DNA of 64,000 nt. It comes from Synechococcus sp. LA31 (lineage in GTDB: Bacteria > Cyanobacteriota > Cyanobacteriia > PCC-6307 > Cyanobiaceae). Each line of letters opens with the position of its first letter. The first letter of the stretch is position 1. Shown one piece after another: positions 41,352 through 50,005 of this stretch. The position numbers were made by a program, and so were the translations under genes. Below the pieces are notes generated by a model, which was not told the origin of the DNA, made no database searches, and was given only the letters and a program-made list of their open reading frames with translations. The DNA lies in contig NZ_CP075523.1 in NCBI RefSeq assembly GCF_018502385.1, forward strand, positions 1,550,001-1,614,000, given 5' to 3'.

Positions 41352-42766
41352 TGAGCGAGCTCCTTCCAGGCTTGTGGAGGGCGGAAGCCCTGGTAGCCCT
41401 GGCCTGGCTGGCCCTGGCCGGATCGGTACTCAGTTTGATCCTGGTAGCGGGGCGGAGCATTGGGCGCCGGCTCAACCTGCGGCTCTGGGGAGTACCCGAA
41501 GCGCTGGTGGCCGGGATACTCGGCTTGCTGGTGGCGCCGTCGGGTCCATTGCCGCTGCTACCGCAGCACCTGATGGAGCTGTGGGGCGAGCTGCCGCTGG
41601 TGTTGCTCACCTTGGTCTTCGGCTCACTGATGCTCGGCAAACCCCTACCCAGGCTGGGTGGGCTGTGGCGACCGGTGTGCGGGCAGGTGTCGCTGGCGCT
41701 GGTGCTGGCCTTCGGGCAATACGTGGTGGGCGGGCTGGCGGTGCTGCTGGTGCTGCAGCCCTGGCTGGGGGTCAGCCCGGTGATGGCCTGCCTGATCGAA
41801 GTGGCCTACGAAGGCGGCCACGGCTCCGCCGCCGCCATGGGGCCCAGCTACGCAGCTCTTGGCTTTCCCGGCGGGCAGGATCTCGGCCTGGCGATGGCCA
41901 CGGTGGGCCTGCTGAGCTCCACCTTGGTCGGGGGCGTGGTGGTAGTGATCGGGCGCCAGCGGGGCTGGCTGCTGGCTCAGGCCCGAGAGGAGGCTGATTC
42001 GAATGCTGTCCCTCGCGCATTAGCTGGAGTTGGCGACTCCGGCTTGCCTCCCAACCAGCCGGCCTGGGCCGCCTGGGCTGTGAACCTGGCGATGGTGGGA
42101 ATCGCCGTGCTGATCGGCGTGGTGCTGCTGCAGCTGCTGCACCTCGGCACGGATGCCATCGGTGGTGGCGTGGCAGCGGTAGGGAACGCCCTGCCTGTGT
42201 TTCCGCTCGCGATCATCGGCTCACTGCTGGTGCGCTGGTGGTTGGAGCGCAGCGGCCTCAGCCACTGGGCCTCAACGCCAATCCAAAACGAGATCGGCAC
42301 CCTCTCGGCTGATCTGCTGATCACCTCCGCCACCGCCTGCCTCAACCTGGCCCTGCTGGCGGCCGACTGGCTGCCCCTCACCGTGCTGGCCCTCTCTGGC
42401 CTCAGCTGGAATCTGGGGATCACCCTGCTGCTGGCACCGCGGCTGCTGCCGCCCGACTGGTTTGAGCGGGCGGTGCTGGAGTTTGGCCAGGCCACGGGAG
42501 TGGCGGCCTCTGGCCTGCTGCTGCTGCGCATGGCCGACCCCGATGACCACAGCCAAGCCCTACCAGCCTTTTCTCTCAAGCAATTGTTTCTGCAACCCTT
42601 TCTGGCCGGTGGGGTGGTCACGGTGGTGGCACCGCTCGCCGTAGCGGGCTGGGGGCTGCCGATCTGGACGGGCTTCTGTCTGGCTCTGGTGCTGCTGGCT
42701 GGCGGCGCAGGCCTCCTATTGGCGCAGTGGGGACGCAACACTGAGGCGTCTGCAGCGCACCCATGA
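41348..42766 (+). CDS. GltS-like sodium:glutamate symporter, first copy
   Basis: The 472-residue protein has about 10-12 helices and two inverted repeats. VMACLIEVAYEGGHGSAAAMG and the later IIGSLLVRWW / FGQATGVAASGLLLLRMADPD correspond to the two reentrant regions that bind substrate in the GltS family. Substrate could be glutamate or another anion. It overlaps the peptidase gene by 4 bp and the next paralogue by 4 bp. Confidence 0.82.
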   Translation: MMSELLPGLWRAEALVALAWLALAGSVLSLILVAGRSIGRRLNLRLWGVPEALVAGILGLLVAPSGPLPLLPQHLMELWGELPLVLLTLVFGSLMLGKPLPRLGGLWRPVCGQVSLALVLAFGQYVVGGLAVLLVLQPWLGVSPVMACLIEVAYEGGHGSAAAMGPSYAALGFPGGQDLGLAMATVGLLSSTLVGGVVVVIGRQRGWLLAQAREEADSNAVPRALAGVGDSGLPPNQPAWAAWAVNLAMVGIAVLIGVVLLQLLHLGTDAIGGGVAAVGNALPVFPLAIIGSLLVRWWLERSGLSHWASTPIQNEIGTLSADLLITSATACLNLALLAADWLPLTVLALSGLSWNLGITLLLAPRLLPPDWFERAVLEFGQATGVAASGLLLLRMADPDDHSQALPAFSLKQLFLQPFLAGGVVTVVAPLAVAGWGLPIWTGFCLALVLLAGGAGLLLAQWGRNTEASAAHP

Positions 42767-44166
42767 AGCTCTTCGATGTGCTGGTGGCCTTCACCGGCCT
42801 GAGCCTGTTGCTGCTGGCGGGCATCACCCTGCGGCGCAAGCTGCGCTGGCTGCGTCAGCTCGGGATTCCCGAAGCTCTGGTGGCCGGTCTGATCGGCCTA
42901 TTGATCGGCCCCTTCAGTCCCTGGCCGATCTTCCCGGAATCTGTGTATGCGGTGTGGGCGCAAACGCCGGGTGTGTTGATCTCGCTGGTGTTCGCCACAT
43001 TGTTTCTGGGGCAGCGCCTGCCCAGCCCCCGGGAGCTATGGCAGCGGGCTGCCGGCCAGACGGCCTTCGGCATGACCCTTGGCTTCGGGCAATACCTGGT
43101 GGGTGGTGTGCTGGTGTGGCTGGTGCTTCAGCCGCTGTTCGGCACCAACCCGCTGATGGCCTGTCTGATTGAGGTGGGCTTTGAGGGCGGCCACGGCACC
43201 GCCGCCGGCATGGGCGACACCTTTGCAGAGCTGGGGCTGGTCTCCGGAGAAGCCTTAGGGCTAGCCATGGCCACGATGGGCGTGGTGAGCGCCGTGCTGA
43301 TTGGCAGCACCCTGGTGGTGATCGGACGAGGGAGGCAATGGCTGGGGCAGCGGAACGGGTCAGCGACCAGCGCCACCCTGCTGCAGAGGGCCGCCCACAG
43401 CGATCCGATGTCGGCCGAGGTGAAGCTGGCGCGCGAGGAAGCGGCCGGTCTGGCGGGAGGCTCCCCCGTGGCGCCCGTCACGATCGATGCCCTCACGGTG
43501 AATCTGGCCCTGGCCGGTGGGGCCATCGGCCTTGGCGTGCTGTTCAAGGAAGGCCTGCTGCAGCTGGGTGGCGCCCTCGGGGGTGAGGCCACCGCGGCGC
43601 TGCTGGATGCCATTCCGGTGTTTCCCCTGGCGATGCTCGGCGGCCTAGTGGTTCAGCTGGTGCTGCAGTGGCGCCGCCATCAAGATCTGGCCTCACCGGT
43701 GGTACAGGCCAGCGTGGGCTCGCTGGCGATGGACCTGCTGATCACCGCTGCGATGGCCAGCCTCAACCTGCCGATGCTGGAGGAGAACTGGCTGCCGTTC
43801 CTGCTGCTGGCGCTGGCCGGTCTGGCCTGGAACGTGTCGGTGTTTGTGCTGTTGGGGCGGCTCGTCTTCCGAGATCACTGGTTTGAGCGAGCCATCGCCG
43901 ATTTCGGCCAGGGCACCGGCGTGACGGCCACCGGGTTGCTGCTGCTGCGCATGGCCGACCCCCGTGGCAGCAGCCGAGCCATGGAGGGCTTCTCCTTCAA
44001 GCAGTTGGTCTTTGAGCCATTCCTTGGGGGTGGATTGGTCACCGCCCTGGCACCGATCGCACTCGTGAGCTGGGGGCTACCGCTGTTTAACGGCGTGGCC
44101 TTGCTGCTCACGGTGGCAGCGATCAGCTTCGGGCTGTGGATCGGCCGACAGCCCGATCTGCAGTAG
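42763..44166 (+). CDS. GltS-like sodium:glutamate symporter, second copy
   Basis: This 467-residue paralogue of the previous gene has MACLIEVGFEGGHGTAAGMGDTFAELG and FGQGTGVTATGLLLLRMADPRGSSRAMEGFSFKQL. Tandem duplication is evident from shared motifs and ATGA overlap. The two may form a heterodimer or differ in substrate. Downstream is a convergent aldolase gene. Confidence 0.85.
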   Translation: MKLFDVLVAFTGLSLLLLAGITLRRKLRWLRQLGIPEALVAGLIGLLIGPFSPWPIFPESVYAVWAQTPGVLISLVFATLFLGQRLPSPRELWQRAAGQTAFGMTLGFGQYLVGGVLVWLVLQPLFGTNPLMACLIEVGFEGGHGTAAGMGDTFAELGLVSGEALGLAMATMGVVSAVLIGSTLVVIGRGRQWLGQRNGSATSATLLQRAAHSDPMSAEVKLAREEAAGLAGGSPVAPVTIDALTVNLALAGGAIGLGVLFKEGLLQLGGALGGEATAALLDAIPVFPLAMLGGLVVQLVLQWRRHQDLASPVVQASVGSLAMDLLITAAMASLNLPMLEENWLPFLLLALAGLAWNVSVFVLLGRLVFRDHWFERAIADFGQGTGVTATGLLLLRMADPRGSSRAMEGFSFKQLVFEPFLGGGLVTALAPIALVSWGLPLFNGVALLLTVAAISFGLWIGRQPDLQ

Positions 44167-44169
44167 GGC

Positions 44170-44829
44170 TCAGTGGCCGTAGAGCAGGGTGGCGAACTGA
44201 TGGCGCACCTGCTCCATCTGCTCTTGGCTCAGCAGCGGGGGCTCCCCGATTGCACGAGCCTGCAGGTAGATCCGCGCCAGCGTTTCCACCTCCACCGCCA
44301 GGGCCAGGGCGCGATCGAGGTTGGGGCCCACCACCACCTGGCCGTGCTGTGCCATCAGGCAGGCGAGGCGACCATGCAGGGCTTCCACCACCCCATCCGA
44401 TAGGTCCTGGGTGCCAAAGGTGGCGTAAGGGGCGCAACGGATGTCGTGCCCGCCGGCCACAGCGATCATGTAATGAAACGGTGGAATGCCGCGGCCATGG
44501 CAAGCCAAAGCGGTGGCATGAATCGAGTGGCAATGCAGCACCGCCTGCACCTCGAGGCGATGAGCCAGCACATCGGCATGCAAACGCCATTCCGAGGAGG
44601 GGCGCCGCTGCGGGCGGCCTGGCTCAGGCGAATACAGCGGTTTGCCGGCCAGATCAAGCGCCACCAGATCGCTGGGCTTCATGAGCTCGTAAGGCAGCGA
44701 GCTGGGTGTGATCAACATCCCGCCGGGGATGCGCACCGACAGATTGCCGGACGTGCCTTGGTTGATGCCGCTGGCCTGCATGCGGAGCGCCACGGTCACC
44801 AGTTGCTCACGCAGATCCTGTTCGTTCAT
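44170..44829 (-). CDS. Class II aldolase/adducin-family protein
   Basis: The 219-residue protein has GTSGNLSVRIPGGMLITPSSLPYELMKPSDLVALD (substrate phosphate region), the metal ligands in AVLHCHSIHATALA, and a late region (MAQHGQVVVGPNLDRALALAVEVETLARIY) with another ligand. These are fuculose-phosphate-aldolase-type enzymes with a divalent metal. Its place 11 bp after mtnA suggests cleavage of methylthioribulose-1-phosphate or 5-deoxyribulose-1-phosphate to DHAP and an aldehyde, rather than the dehydratase MtnB; the two families are related and cannot be separated by eye. Confidence 0.75.
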   Translation of the reverse strand: MNEQDLREQLVTVALRMQASGINQGTSGNLSVRIPGGMLITPSSLPYELMKPSDLVALDLAGKPLYSPEPGRPQRRPSSEWRLHADVLAHRLEVQAVLHCHSIHATALACHGRGIPPFHYMIAVAGGHDIRCAPYATFGTQDLSDGVVEALHGRLACLMAQHGQVVVGPNLDRALALAVEVETLARIYLQARAIGEPPLLSQEQMEQVRHQFATLLYGH

Positions 44830-44840
44830 GGTGTTCAGGC

Positions 44841-45947
44841 TCAGGCGTAGAGATTGCGCAGTCCGTCTTCACTGGCGGGTGCCACGCCCCGTTCGGTGAT
44901 CAGCGCCGTCACCAGCCGGGCTGGGGTCACATCAAAGGCGGGGTTGAATCCCTCGCTGCCATCGGGGGTGAGTTGAACGGTGGCTACCTGGCCGGCAGCC
45001 GGACCGTCATCGACGCGCCCTTGGATGTGGGTCACCTCCCGGGCACTGCGCGCTTCGATCGGGATTTCAGCCACGCCGTCATCGATGGTCCAGTCGATGG
45101 TGGAGGCGGGCAGGGCCACATAGAAGGGCACGCCGTTGTCGCGGGCGGCGAGGGCCTTCAGATAGGTGCCGATCTTGTTGCACACATCACCGCGGCGGGT
45201 GGTGCGATCGGTGCCCACGATCACCGCATCCACCTGACCGTGCTGCATCAGGTGCCCGCCGGCGTTATCCACAATCACTGTGTGGGGCACACCCTCGCGG
45301 CCCAGCTCATAGGCCGTGAGCGAGGCGCCCTGGTTACGCGGGCGGGTCTCATCCACCCACACATGGATATTCAGCCCGGCGCGGTGGGCCTTGTAGATGG
45401 GGGCCAGGGCCGTGCCCCAATCCACGGTGGCTAGCCAACCGGCATTGCAGTGGGTCAACACTCTTAGGGGCTCTTGTTGCCGCTCGGCGGGGCGCGCGGC
45501 TGCCAGCTGCTGGAAAATCGCCAGGCCGTGCTCGCCGATGGCCTCACACATGGCCACGTCTTCATCGGCGATGGCCGCCGCTTCCGCCTTAGCCACCTCG
45601 GCCCGCTCGGCCGGTGGCAGCGGCGCCACCCGATCCCGCACCCGCTCCAGGGCCCAACGCAGGTTCACCGCCGTAGGTCGGGTGGCGTTGAGCTGCTCAA
45701 ACGCCGCAGCCAAGGCAGCATCGCTGGGATCCGCCTGCAGGGCCAGCATCAGGCCATAGGCCCCAGTCACACCTATCAGCGGCGCACCACGCACCACCAT
45801 CGTGCGAATCGCCTCGGCCGCTTCCTCGCAACTGCGAAGCGTGCGGGTGGTGAAGTGATGCGGGAGCTGGATTTGATCGATCACCCCGATCGAGCGGCCA
45901 TCGGGCTCCAACCAGATGGTGCGCCAGGCCTTGCCGTCGATCTTCAT
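44841..45947 (-). CDS. mtnA: S-methyl-5-thioribose-1-phosphate isomerase
   Basis: The 368-residue enzyme isomerises MTR-1-P (or 5-deoxyribose-1-P) to the ribulose form. Landmarks are VRGAPLIGVTGAYGL, NLRWALERV, LTHCNAGWLATVDWGTALAPIYKAHRAG (catalytic Cys), VDETRPRNQGASLTAYEL, and GTDRTTRRGDVCNKIGTYLKALAARDNGVPFYVALPASTID. The ATG at 45947 gives MKIDGKAWRTIWLEPDG, the normal beginning. It forms an operon with the aldolase gene. Confidence 0.93.
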   Translation of the reverse strand: MKIDGKAWRTIWLEPDGRSIGVIDQIQLPHHFTTRTLRSCEEAAEAIRTMVVRGAPLIGVTGAYGLMLALQADPSDAALAAAFEQLNATRPTAVNLRWALERVRDRVAPLPPAERAEVAKAEAAAIADEDVAMCEAIGEHGLAIFQQLAAARPAERQQEPLRVLTHCNAGWLATVDWGTALAPIYKAHRAGLNIHVWVDETRPRNQGASLTAYELGREGVPHTVIVDNAGGHLMQHGQVDAVIVGTDRTTRRGDVCNKIGTYLKALAARDNGVPFYVALPASTIDWTIDDGVAEIPIEARSAREVTHIQGRVDDGPAAGQVATVQLTPDGSEGFNPAFDVTPARLVTALITERGVAPASEDGLRNLYA

Positions 45948-46011
45948 GGGATGCGTTGCTGTGGCGAATGCTCCATGCTGCCCGTCGACCGCTCCAGCCT
46001 CCCGAGAACCC

Positions 46012-47031
46012 ATGCCCCTGCGTCGCCGCCAGCTGCTCCAGCTCGCCGCCGTCGCCGGTGCAGGGGGCGGCGCCTGGTGGCTACTCGAGCAACACCAACA
46101 GGCGGTAGCTGCACCGAGCAGCACCCCTGATCTGCGCCTCGGCCTGATCAGCGACCTCAACAGCAGCTACGGCTCCACCACCTACATCCCCCAGGTGAGC
46201 CAGGGCCTTCAGCAGCTGCTGGCACTCCAGCCCGCGCTGGTGGTGTGCGCCGGCGACATGGTGGCCGGCCAGAAGCGGGGCCTCAGCGCTAGCCAGCTCG
46301 ATGCGATGTGGGACAGCTTCGCCCGCACGGTGCTCACACCCGTGCGCCAGGCCGGCCTGCCCTTCCTGCCCGCCGTGGGCAACCACGACGGTTCACCCGG
46401 TTTTGAGGCCGACCGAGCGGCCGTGCGTCGCTTCTGGACGCCGCGGCGTCAGGCTCTCGGCCTGCGATTCGTGGATCCGGGCGACTTTCCCTTTCACTAC
46501 AGCGCCCGGCAAGACGATGTGTTTTGGCTGGTGTGGGATGCCAGCTCCGGCCGCATCCCCGCCAGCCAGCTCAGCTGGGCCCGCCAGCAACTGGCCAGCC
46601 CCGAGGCTCAGGAAGCACGGCTGCGGCTGGTGGTGGGGCACCTGCCACTTGTGGGCGTGAGCCAGGGGCGTGACCGTGCCGGCGAAACACTGGATCAGGC
46701 AGCCGCCGTACAGAGCCTGCTGGAGCAGGGCCGCGTGCAGGCCTACATCAGCGGCCACCAGCATGCCTGGTTCCCCGCTCGCCGCGGCCAGCTGGATCTG
46801 ATTCATCTGGGAGCGATGGGCAGCGGCCCCAGACGGCTCCTCCAGGGAGGCATTCCGCCTCAGCAGACCTACACCACCCTCGACATCAACTGGCAGCAAA
46901 ACTCCCTGGTGGAGACCACCTATGCCGTGGCCAGCGGGCAACCCGTGGCCTGGAGCCGCCTTCCCGCCAGCTTGATAGGCCGCGCCGGAGGCCTCAACCG
47001 CAACGTTCAGGCTCGATCAATCCGCCGATAA
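46012..47031 (+). CDS. Exported calcineurin-like metallophosphoesterase
   Basis: The 339-residue protein has a twin-arginine-like leader (MPLRRRQLLQLAAVAGAGGG). A metallophosphoesterase core follows: LRLGLISDLNSSYG (D-x-N instead of D-x-H), ALVVCAGDMVAG, LPAVGNHDGS, and RLVVGHLPLVG with YISGHQHAWF. The two-metal site is nearly complete. Substrate unknown. Divergent from mtnA, 64 bp apart; its 3' end overlaps the convergent DUF1543 gene by 25 bp. Confidence 0.82.
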   Translation: MPLRRRQLLQLAAVAGAGGGAWWLLEQHQQAVAAPSSTPDLRLGLISDLNSSYGSTTYIPQVSQGLQQLLALQPALVVCAGDMVAGQKRGLSASQLDAMWDSFARTVLTPVRQAGLPFLPAVGNHDGSPGFEADRAAVRRFWTPRRQALGLRFVDPGDFPFHYSARQDDVFWLVWDASSGRIPASQLSWARQQLASPEAQEARLRLVVGHLPLVGVSQGRDRAGETLDQAAAVQSLLEQGRVQAYISGHQHAWFPARRGQLDLIHLGAMGSGPRRLLQGGIPPQQTYTTLDINWQQNSLVETTYAVASGQPVAWSRLPASLIGRAGGLNRNVQARSIRR

Positions 47032-47585
47032 CCGAACCAATCCGGCACCTGGGGCTGGCTCACCCCCTCGGGATGGGGATCGAGCTGTAGATGCCAGCGC
47101 TCACCACCGAGCAGCTCCAGCTGCTCGATCGCCAGGCAGTCGTCCACAGCGCACAGATCATCCTTGTGCTGCTGCTGCGAGCCAGCCAGCCATTGCCGCT
47201 TAGCGGCAGCCTTGGCGGCCTGGGGTGAGCGGGCCACCAGCAGCCCGAAGTGATGCAGCTCCGCCAGGGAATCAGGGCGGTAGGCGCCCAGGTTCACGAA
47301 CCAGAGCCGCTCGGGCCTGGGCGCGGCCGGCTCGCGACGAAGACTCACCGCCCAACCATCAATCGCCCGCACCGCCATGTAGCTGTCCAGGTGCAGGCCC
47401 TCACGCCTCCCGAACCACTGCCGCCGCAGCTCCGGAAGGGTGTCGTCGATCGAGGCACCCGCCACAAAGCGCACATCGTGCAGCTCGATGTGGCTGGTGG
47501 CGGTGCGGCCGCCCAGCACCACCAGGAACAGCTGCGGCAGCGCGGCAACAGATAACTGGCCAGCAGAACGGGTCATAACCAGCAT
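47007..47585 (-). CDS. DUF1543 family protein
   Basis: The 192-residue protein has LFLVVLGGRTATSHIELHDVRFVAGASIDDTLPELRRQWFGRREGLHLDSYMAVRAIDGW, the DUF1543 signature, and a second part with LWFVNLGAYRPDSLAELHHFGLLVA. Function is unknown. The start could be Met 4 (47576). Overlaps the phosphoesterase 3' end; divergent from the methyltransferase-like gene by 22 bp. Confidence 0.85.
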   Translation of the reverse strand: MLVMTRSAGQLSVAALPQLFLVVLGGRTATSHIELHDVRFVAGASIDDTLPELRRQWFGRREGLHLDSYMAVRAIDGWAVSLRREPAAPRPERLWFVNLGAYRPDSLAELHHFGLLVARSPQAAKAAAKRQWLAGSQQQHKDDLCAVDDCLAIEQLELLGGERWHLQLDPHPEGVSQPQVPDWFGYRRIDRA

Positions 47586-47607
47586 TCCAACAGCAGCGCG
47601 CCGGCGG

Positions 47608-48192
47608 ATGAGCGAGCCTCCCTACATCCACGGCACCAGCCGGCGTGAGCAGCAGCGCCTGATCCAGCAAGCTGCACAACTTGCCGAGTTACTGCAAGGC
47701 AATCTGGAGCTTCACCCCGGTGAACGGCTGCTCGAGATCGGCTGCGGCGTAGGGGCGGTGCTCGGCCAGATCGGCCAATCCAACCCAGGCAGCCAGCTCG
47801 TTGGCATCGACATCAGCCCCGACCAGATCGAGGCGATGCTCAGCGCCTTCGTTGCACATTTCAACCGCCACGGCAATGCCCATGCCGGCCCGGCGCTCGG
47901 CCCCTGGCTGGAGCAGGCGGGCTTCACTGAGGTACACAACGCCATGGTGGGGATCCACCACTGGTGTCCCAGTCGGCGAGACGCCGTCGATGGGTTTTGC
48001 AGCTATCTGCTCGGCTTTATCGAGCCGGAACGCTCAGCCTTGTTAACGGCTGCACCCACACCCCATGCCGCAGCCCTGATCCAGACTGGGCTGGAGCAAT
48101 TTGCGCGCCTGGCGGAGCGGCCCGATGGGGCGATCAGCATCAGCGCTTACCAAGCCCGGGGGATGAAATCCGCCGACGATCAACCAGGCTGA
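47608..48192 (+). CDS. SAM methyltransferase-like protein with internal deletion
   Basis: The 194-residue product has HPGERLLEIGCGVGAVLGQIG (SAM motif I) and LVGIDISPDQIEAM (acidic loop), but then passes directly into GPWLEQAGFTEVHNAMVGIHHWCPSRRDAV, which is normally found about 90 residues later in this family. The middle of the Rossmann fold, including motif IV, is missing with the frame kept, so the enzyme is probably inactive or altered. The ATG at 47608 is 6 codons into a longer open frame. Confidence 0.6.
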   Translation: MSEPPYIHGTSRREQQRLIQQAAQLAELLQGNLELHPGERLLEIGCGVGAVLGQIGQSNPGSQLVGIDISPDQIEAMLSAFVAHFNRHGNAHAGPALGPWLEQAGFTEVHNAMVGIHHWCPSRRDAVDGFCSYLLGFIEPERSALLTAAPTPHAAALIQTGLEQFARLAERPDGAISISAYQARGMKSADDQPG

Positions 48193-48197
48193 ACACC

Positions 48198-48712
48198 ATG
48201 GATCTTTTCGCACAGCAGTGGGCCTCCTATCGGGCCGTGGTGGCGCACGATCTGATGGAGCACCAAGCCGTGGCCTCCGCCACGGCCGCAACCCTGGAGG
48301 GCTGGCTCAAGGCTCGCCCCCACGGTGCCGCGGCACCGCGAATGGTGGATCTGGGCTGCGGCGATCTGGCGCTGCTGGCTCCTCTGCTGCAACGCCTGCC
48401 TTTGGGCTCTTACACGGGGCTGGATCTAACGACTGAGGTGCTGCCCCTGGCGCAGAAAGCTCTCGGCAACGTGGCCTATCCATGCCGTTGGCTGGAAGGA
48501 GATCTAATCCGTTGGGCAAGCGCTCCAGCTGGCGATGACGCAGAACCGGTCGACATCCTTCACTCTGCCTTCGCCATTCATCACCTCAGCGCCGAGGAGA
48601 AGCCGATCGCGCCGCTATTGAGGCCACGGCCAAAGCAGCAGGTTGGCACTGGTGCTGGGCCTGGAACGGTGCCCACCAAGCTGAAGCGATGGCCGTGATG
48701 ACGCCGACCTGA
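48198..48712 (+). pseudogene. SAM methyltransferase, truncated and frameshifted
   Basis: It starts MDLFAQQWASYRAVVAHDLMEHQ, with RMVDLGCGDLALLAPLLQRL (motif I), YTGLDLTTEVLPLAQKAL and VDILHSAFAIHHLSAEEK (motif IV). After EEK the frame breaks; in the next frame a plausible C-terminal end (IEATAKAAGWHWCWAWNGA) follows to a TGA at 48712. About 80-100 residues between are missing compared with a normal enzyme. It is convergent with sufS, only 3 bp apart. Confidence 0.5.
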
Positions 48713-48715
48713 TTG

Positions 48716-50005
48716 TCAGCTGTGCTCTCGCAGGAAACTGATCGAACCCTGCAGCTCGTCTGCAAAGCGATCGATCTCCTCGAGATTGGTGGTAAAGCTG
48801 AGGCTGGCGCGGGCCGAGCCACTGATGCCGTAATGGCGATGCAACGGCTGGGTGCAGTGGTGGCCGCTGCGGATGCAGATGCCGGCTGAATCGAGCAGAG
48901 CGGCGATGTCGTTGGCGTGCACGCCCTCGACATGGAAGGCGGCCAGAGCGGCACGATCCGGCTGCTGCTCAGGGGTGGGGCCGAGGATGCGCAGGCCGTC
49001 GATGGCCTGCAGGCGCTCGAACAGATGGCGAGTGAGCTGCTGCTCCCAGGCATGGATGCGATCCAGGCCGATGGCCTGCAGGTAGTCGAGCGCGGCGCCC
49101 ATGCCCACCGCTTCTCCGATGGCGGGCGTGCCGGCTTCGAACTTGTGGGGCAAGCCAGCCCAAGTGCTGTGGTCGAGGTAGACGTCCTGAATCATTTCGC
49201 CGCCGCCCAGGAACGGGGGCATCGCCTCCAGCAGCGCCTCACGGCCCCAAAGGAAACCCATACCCGTGGGGCCGCAGAGCTTATGGGAACTGCCCACCAG
49301 GAAATCCGCGCCGAGCTGCTTCACGTTTACCGGCAGGTGCGGCAGGCTCTGGCAGGCATCCACCAACACCAGAGCACCGGCCGCGTGGGCCAGGGCCGCC
49401 ACCTCGGCGATCGGGTTGAGGCAGCCGAGGGTGTTGCTCACCTGCACAAGGCTCACGAGCCGAGTGCGCTGAGTGAGCTTGCTGCGCAGGTCGTTCAGAT
49501 CCAGCTCACCGGTGTCAGTGAGGCCGGCGTGGCGCAGCACACAGCCGGTGCGATCGGCCAACAGCTGCCAGGGCACCAGGTTGCTGTGGTGCTCCATCAC
49601 CGTGAGCAGCACCTCATCACCGGGGCGCAGGTTCGCCTCACCCCAGCTGCGGGCCACCAGGTTGATCGCCTCGCTGGCGTTGCGGGTGAACACGATCTCG
49701 TTGGGATTCGCTGCACCCACGAAGGCCGCCGCCTTAGCGCGAGCTCCTTCAAAGCCTTCCGTGGCGCGGGCGCTCAGCTGGTGCGCGCCACGATGCACGT
49801 TGGCGTTGTCGTGGTCGTAGTAATGCTGCAGCGCCTCAAGCACCTGGCGCGGCTTCTGGCTGGTGGCGGCGTGATCGAGATAGATCAGCGGCTGGCCGAG
49901 GCAGGCGGTCTGGGCCAGCAGCGGAAAATCAGGACGCGTCAGCGCCGCCAGGTTGTCGGGCTCTGCCACAGCAGCGGCCTGGGGTACAGAGAGGGTGCTG
50001 GTCAT
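48716..50005 (-). CDS. sufS: Cysteine desulfurase SufS
   Basis: The 429-residue PLP enzyme supplies sulfur for Fe-S assembly. It shows LIYLDHAATSQKPRQVLEALQHYY, the PLP Lys in FLVGSSHKLCGPTGMGFLWG, and the catalytic Cys in GICIRSGHHCTQPLHRHYG. The ATG at 50005 overlaps the sufD stop by 4 bp. It is the last gene of the ftrC-sufBCDS operon. Confidence 0.95.
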   Translation of the reverse strand: MTSTLSVPQAAAVAEPDNLAALTRPDFPLLAQTACLGQPLIYLDHAATSQKPRQVLEALQHYYDHDNANVHRGAHQLSARATEGFEGARAKAAAFVGAANPNEIVFTRNASEAINLVARSWGEANLRPGDEVLLTVMEHHSNLVPWQLLADRTGCVLRHAGLTDTGELDLNDLRSKLTQRTRLVSLVQVSNTLGCLNPIAEVAALAHAAGALVLVDACQSLPHLPVNVKQLGADFLVGSSHKLCGPTGMGFLWGREALLEAMPPFLGGGEMIQDVYLDHSTWAGLPHKFEAGTPAIGEAVGMGAALDYLQAIGLDRIHAWEQQLTRHLFERLQAIDGLRILGPTPEQQPDRAALAAFHVEGVHANDIAALLDSAGICIRSGHHCTQPLHRHYGISGSARASLSFTTNLEEIDRFADELQGSISFLREHS

